Part shown: positions 5,849 to 7,989 of the stretch, piece after piece
Numbering within the stretch: position 1 is the stretch's first letter
Layout of the letters: every line of letters begins with the position of its first letter
Source: Candidatus Bathyarchaeota archaeon
GTDB lineage: Archaea > Thermoproteota > Bathyarchaeia > TCS64
NCBI GenBank assembly: GCA_013619005.1
Contig: JABXKY010000282.1
Coordinates: 1 to 7,989 of the forward strand
DNA: 7,989 nucleotides
Direction: 5' to 3'
The notes under the pieces: generated by a model
Database searches by the model: none
What the model was told of the DNA's origin: nothing
The model's input: the letters and a program-made list of their open reading frames with translations, nothing else
Made by a program: the position numbers and the translations under genes

Positions 5849-6076
5849 ATGGAACCAAGGAAGGCCGAGGGCAACGAGGCAGTAGACGCCATACTGGGCA
5901 TACTCAGGAGGGCAGGCAAACCCGTGACCACCCGGGAGGTGGGCGAGGAGATGCAGAAACTGCAGCTACGATGCCCCGACACCACCATCGTCTTCCTGAA
6001 CAGGCTGAGGAAAGACAGCGTCATCCACGGGGAGCGCAGCAAGGAATTGCGCGGCTGGATCTGGTGGGTCGACTAG
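5849..6076 (+). CDS. Small winged-helix-like DNA-binding protein
   Basis: The product is 75 residues from ATG 5849 (82 if the ATG at 5828 is used). Its pattern fits a winged helix: helix 1 (EAVDAILGILRRAG, about 10-23), a turn and helix 2 (TTREVGEEMQKL, about 28-39), a candidate recognition helix (DTTIVFLNRLRKDSV, about 44-58) and a short wing ending in tryptophans (GWIWWV, 69-74). A role as a transcriptional regulator is inferred from fold-like pattern only; no named family is recognised and no ligand domain is attached. The start is chosen because a TATA box lies 26 nt upstream. It is convergent with the DsrEFH-like genes, and its TAG overlaps their last stop within a CTAG, so it could be a local regulator but need not be. 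Confidence 0.6.
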   Translation: MEPRKAEGNEAVDAILGILRRAGKPVTTREVGEEMQKLQLRCPDTTIVFLNRLRKDSVIHGERSKELRGWIWWVD

Positions 6077-6351
6077 ATCCAAGAAAATGTTCTATCGCAT
6101 CTAGCAAGCAGGTCCACGAAGAAATCATAGCCCACTGCCTTGATCTCATCCCTTGTGGAGTCGAACTCCGTCTCGAAGGAGTAAATATTAGCCCAACTTA
6201 GCTTCTCAAGTGATTCCTCCCTGTCGCAGTGATGGGCGCCCCTGCCGGTGAAGAAGATGTGAACCGTGTCCCCGTCTTTATGCATCTCCTCGGCGAGGCT
6301 GAACGCCGTGTCCGCGTGCGCCCTGCTAACGATTACAAGGGTCTCCATCAT
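6073..6351 (-). CDS. dsrH: DsrH/TusB-like sulfur-relay protein
   Basis: This 92-residue protein resembles TusB/DsrH, the smallest subunit of the heterohexameric sulfurtransferases DsrEFH and TusBCD. A first beta-strand (ETLVIVSR, 3-10) is followed by a helix, then KDGDTVHIFFTGRG (25-38), matching the GD-x-LLLL-x-DG region of TusB. The C-terminus GYDFFVDLLARCDRTFSWI parallels the TusB tail, which ends in Trp. Cysteines are at 42 and 85; whether either carries persulfide is unknown. Two consecutive ATGs begin the frame: AGGAGG lies only three bases before the first and six before the second (6348), so the second may be the real start. It is the last gene of the trio, seven bases after dsrF, and ends in a CTAG shared with the convergent gene. 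Confidence 0.65.
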   Translation of the reverse strand: MMETLVIVSRAHADTAFSLAEEMHKDGDTVHIFFTGRGAHHCDREESLEKLSWANIYSFETEFDSTRDEIKAVGYDFFVDLLARCDRTFSWI

Positions 6352-6358
6352 GTCCCTC

Positions 6359-6703
6359 CTAGAAGCTCGTCACTATACTGCATCTCTTGCTCATCTCCGC
6401 CAACTCATCGAAATCAATGAAAGTGATATCGATATCCGCGTCCAGGTCCTCGGGCTTCAACTCTTTCCATTCAAGGGACTCCTTGAGGACGTAGACCCCG
6501 GCCATATCGGACATCACCGTCAGGTAGTCCTTCAGGTTGTTCTTGTACAGGGCGTCAGGGAGCAGGATATCCACTCCGTCGTCCACGAACACCATGTTGG
6601 GCATGTAATCCATCCCAAGCATGGCCGCTGACAGCCTCAGGCCCTCCTCGGCCCTAGAACCGGGGATCAACCGCTTCCTCATGATTAGCATAGCCTCGCC
6701 CAA
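6359..6703 (-). CDS. dsrF: DsrF/TusC-like sulfur-relay protein
   Basis: A 114-residue protein aligning well by eye with TusC/DsrF. EEGLRLSAAML (19-29) corresponds to the GREGLDA helix, VFVDDGVDILLP (38-49) to the FFIADGVFQLLP strand, and DYLTVMSDMAGVYVLKES (59-76) to the DYIATFKLLGLYDIEQ segment; the tail ends in VTSF where TusC ends in ILRF. In the known complexes this subunit is structural and lacks the active cysteine; here the only Cys is near the C-terminus (Cys108). The frame opens with TTG at 6703, four bases after the dsrE stop; ATGs at 6691 and 6682 are alternatives. TTG preserves the full first beta-strand and the spacing to the EGL motif seen in TusC, and GGTGATG overlaps the dsrE stop just upstream. 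Confidence 0.72.
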   Translation of the reverse strand: MGEAMLIMRKRLIPGSRAEEGLRLSAAMLGMDYMPNMVFVDDGVDILLPDALYKNNLKDYLTVMSDMAGVYVLKESLEWKELKPEDLDADIDITFIDFDELAEMSKRCSIVTSF

Positions 6704-6707
6704 TTCA

Positions 6708-7013
6708 TCACCCCAGGAACAGTGTCCTGTCCATGCTCTCCATAAGCATCACCAGCTCCGCCATGCTAGTCATCTTTGCGTTCCTGATGAGGTCCTCCTC
6801 CTCTATGTTCATGAACCTGCAAACAGTCTGGCAGGCCAGCATCTCCACCCCGAGCTCGGAGAGCACGGGGTACTGGACCAGGAGCTTCACCGAGTCCTCG
6901 TTAAAGAATATCTTGACGTCGTGCCCCTGATCAGTGGATGCCCTGACCATGCCCATCAGGTGGATCAAGGATTTCGGGTTTGAGACGGCGAACAGGAAAT
7001 TCAAACTGCACAT
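6708..7013 (-). CDS. dsrE: DsrE/TusD-like persulfide-carrying protein
   Basis: A 101-residue protein of the DsrE fold. A first strand (NFLFAVSN, 5-12), a helix, DQGHDVKIFFNEDSV (28-42) and then GVEMLACQTVCRF (55-67) follow the DsrE/TusD pattern. In that pattern a cysteine after the GV-x-L strand is the persulfide-bearing residue: here Cys61, with a second Cys65 four residues later. The end, ELVMLMESMDRTLFLG, matches the TusD tail (GLGALAEA...DRVVQF). In bacteria DsrEFH accepts sulfur from TusA or a rhodanese and hands it to DsrC/TusE for sulfite reduction or tRNA 2-thiouridine. Neither partner is in the window, so the client here is unknown. It is the first gene of a tight three-gene operon. 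The start is ATG 7013; no strong TATA box or Shine-Dalgarno sequence is seen upstream. Confidence 0.72.
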   Translation of the reverse strand: MCSLNFLFAVSNPKSLIHLMGMVRASTDQGHDVKIFFNEDSVKLLVQYPVLSELGVEMLACQTVCRFMNIEEEDLIRNAKMTSMAELVMLMESMDRTLFLG

Positions 7014-7091
7014 AATAATGCACTGGACGGGATAACGGTTTCCTTGTTCGACGCATTAGAACAGCGGGGGAAATGTGTTCAATTCCCTAGG

Positions 7092-7098
7092 ATTATAT
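7092..7098 (+). promoter_or_regulatory. TATA box for the beta-propeller gene
   Basis: ATTATAT centred at 7095, 36 nt before the ATG at 7131. It predicts a leader of about ten bases. The gap 7014-7130 otherwise separates two divergent genes and holds nothing else I can name. Confidence 0.45.
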
Positions 7099-7130
7099 CA
7101 ACTACCTGTGTAGGGTATTCCAGATCGAAA

Positions 7131-7989
7131 ATGAGACTACCAATAATGCAGGTAAGCGTGGACACCAAGAAACTGGCATCATTCGCCATAGTGGCCTTCC
7201 TCGTGGGAGGAGCACTGGGCGGGCTGTTGTTCAACTACGGAGGCGTCTACGTGCCCACATCGGACCTATCAAACATGTTCGGGTTCATGGACCAGTTCCA
7301 GAGCTACGACGAGCTCAAGGATTACCTAGCCGAGAGGGATTTCACTGATTCCTACTGGGGAGGACCTTCATTCTTCATGAGTCGGGGACTTGGATCAGAT
7401 ATGGTTCTTTTCGAAGATTCCATGGCGCCGGGTAGTGATGGAGTAATCGGTATAATTGAATCCGCTAGCAAGGCGGGAACCTCAAATGATTTCTCAGGCA
7501 CAAACGTCCAAGTCGAGGGCGTAGACGAGGCCGACGTTGTCAAGACCGATGGAACCTACATCTACTACGCCAAGGGAAGCGAGATAATCATAGTCAAGGC
7601 CTACCCGGTGACCGATGTCAAGATAGTCTCAAGGGTTAACATGAGCAAGCCAGTCCAGGACATCTACATCAGCGGCGACAAACTCATCGTGTTCACGGCC
7701 CAGGCCCCCGATTATTACTACTATTACGAGGTGGACGGCATGATTCAGGACGAGTACAGGTCCATACTGACCATCCTGGACATCTCCGACAGGGCGAGCC
7801 CCGAGGAGGTCCGGGAGATAAACATGGACGGCACCTACTTCAACAGTCGCCTCATCGGGGACCACCTCTACTTCATCATAAGGAACCCCGCCTACATCTA
7901 CGACGATGAAGTCGAGCTACCCACCATCAGGGAGGGAGACTCATGGACCACCATCGACGCCGAGTGCATCTGGTACCCCTGTCTCTTAT
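7131..7989 (+). CDS. Membrane-anchored beta-propeller-domain protein (PF09826-type), C-terminus outside window
   Basis: 286 codons are visible and the frame is open at the window edge; family members are usually over 500 residues, so roughly half is missing. Residues 13-34 (KKLASFAIVAFLVGG and onward) form a single hydrophobic N-terminal anchor after a short basic head, so the rest lies outside the membrane. A helical FxSYDELKDYL segment (about 56-66) is followed by a linker (about 73-122). The family hallmark TNVQVEGVDEADVVKTDG then spans 124-141, continuing with YIYYAKGSEIIIVKAYP as the first blade and repeating strands rich in Tyr/Ile/Val. This domain is common in secreted archaeal proteins and some bacteria; its ligand is unknown. 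The linker uses more A/T-ending codons than the flanking domains. ATG 7131 is the start; ATG 7146 would also leave the anchor intact. Confidence 0.87.
   Translation, partial: MRLPIMQVSVDTKKLASFAIVAFLVGGALGGLLFNYGGVYVPTSDLSNMFGFMDQFQSYDELKDYLAERDFTDSYWGGPSFFMSRGLGSDMVLFEDSMAPGSDGVIGIIESASKAGTSNDFSGTNVQVEGVDEADVVKTDGTYIYYAKGSEIIIVKAYPVTDVKIVSRVNMSKPVQDIYISGDKLIVFTAQAPDYYYYYEVDGMIQDEYRSILTILDISDRASPEEVREINMDGTYFNSRLIGDHLYFIIRNPAYIYDDEVELPTIREGDSWTTIDAECIWYPCLL

Noticed and set aside
5685..5885. A 66-codon plus-strand frame rich in His and Pro
   Set aside because: It crosses into the winged-helix gene in another frame, is poorly placed relative to any TATA box, and looks like out-of-frame translation.
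7014..7130. A possible shared regulatory site (CCTAGG near 7086) between dsrE and the beta-propeller gene
   Set aside because: A six-base palindrome alone is too common to support a call.
1..7989. tRNA, rRNA, CRISPR arrays, insertion sequences, att sites
   Set aside because: I looked for cloverleaf-like G/C-rich stretches with CCA-type ends, regularly spaced repeats, and transposase motifs with terminal repeats, and saw none.

Overview
The window looks archaeal. Several genes are preceded by an A/T-rich TATA-like box whose centre lies about 26-36 nt before the start codon, which implies leaderless or nearly leaderless transcripts. Arginine is very often AGG, and the gene content (HypD, stand-alone acylphosphatase, FTR1 permease, a membrane-anchored beta-propeller protein) suits a euryarchaeote. 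Thermoplasmatota is my best guess at the lineage, with low confidence. No rRNA, tRNA, CRISPR array or insertion sequence was recognised.

Layout. 1-1073 (minus): 5' part of an MFS transporter, cut by the window edge. 1161-2521 (plus): hypD and a stand-alone acylphosphatase joined by an ATGA overlap, transcribed divergently from the transporter. 2518-2609 (minus): a broken remnant of a CsoR/FrmR-type metal-sensing repressor that is easy to miss. 2650-4041 (minus): a zinc amidohydrolase of the MTA/SAH-deaminase/chlorohydrolase group lacking the usual catalytic glutamate. 4249-5106 (minus): an FTR1-type iron permease with a perfect DtxR-like palindrome at its predicted transcription start. 5245-5554 (plus): a small zinc-ribbon gene split by a one-base frameshift. 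5555-5848: a non-coding stretch with two back-to-back hairpins. 5849-6076 (plus): a small winged-helix-like protein. 6073-7013 (minus): three small genes matching the DsrE-DsrF-DsrH (TusD-TusC-TusB) sulfur-relay proteins. 7131-7989 (plus): start of a beta-propeller-domain surface protein, cut by the window edge.

How they fit together. The window is a patchwork of short transcription units rather than one pathway. Three themes recur: metal or hydrogenase maturation (HypD with an acylphosphatase, a domain that in HypF acts in the same pathway), iron uptake with a probable iron-responsive operator, and persulfide transfer (DsrEFH-like trio). I see no clear new multi-gene system. The most unusual points are the DsrEFH-like trio in an archaeal setting, the hypD-acylphosphatase coupling, the DUF156 remnant, the frameshifted zinc-ribbon gene and the altered active site of the amidohydrolase.
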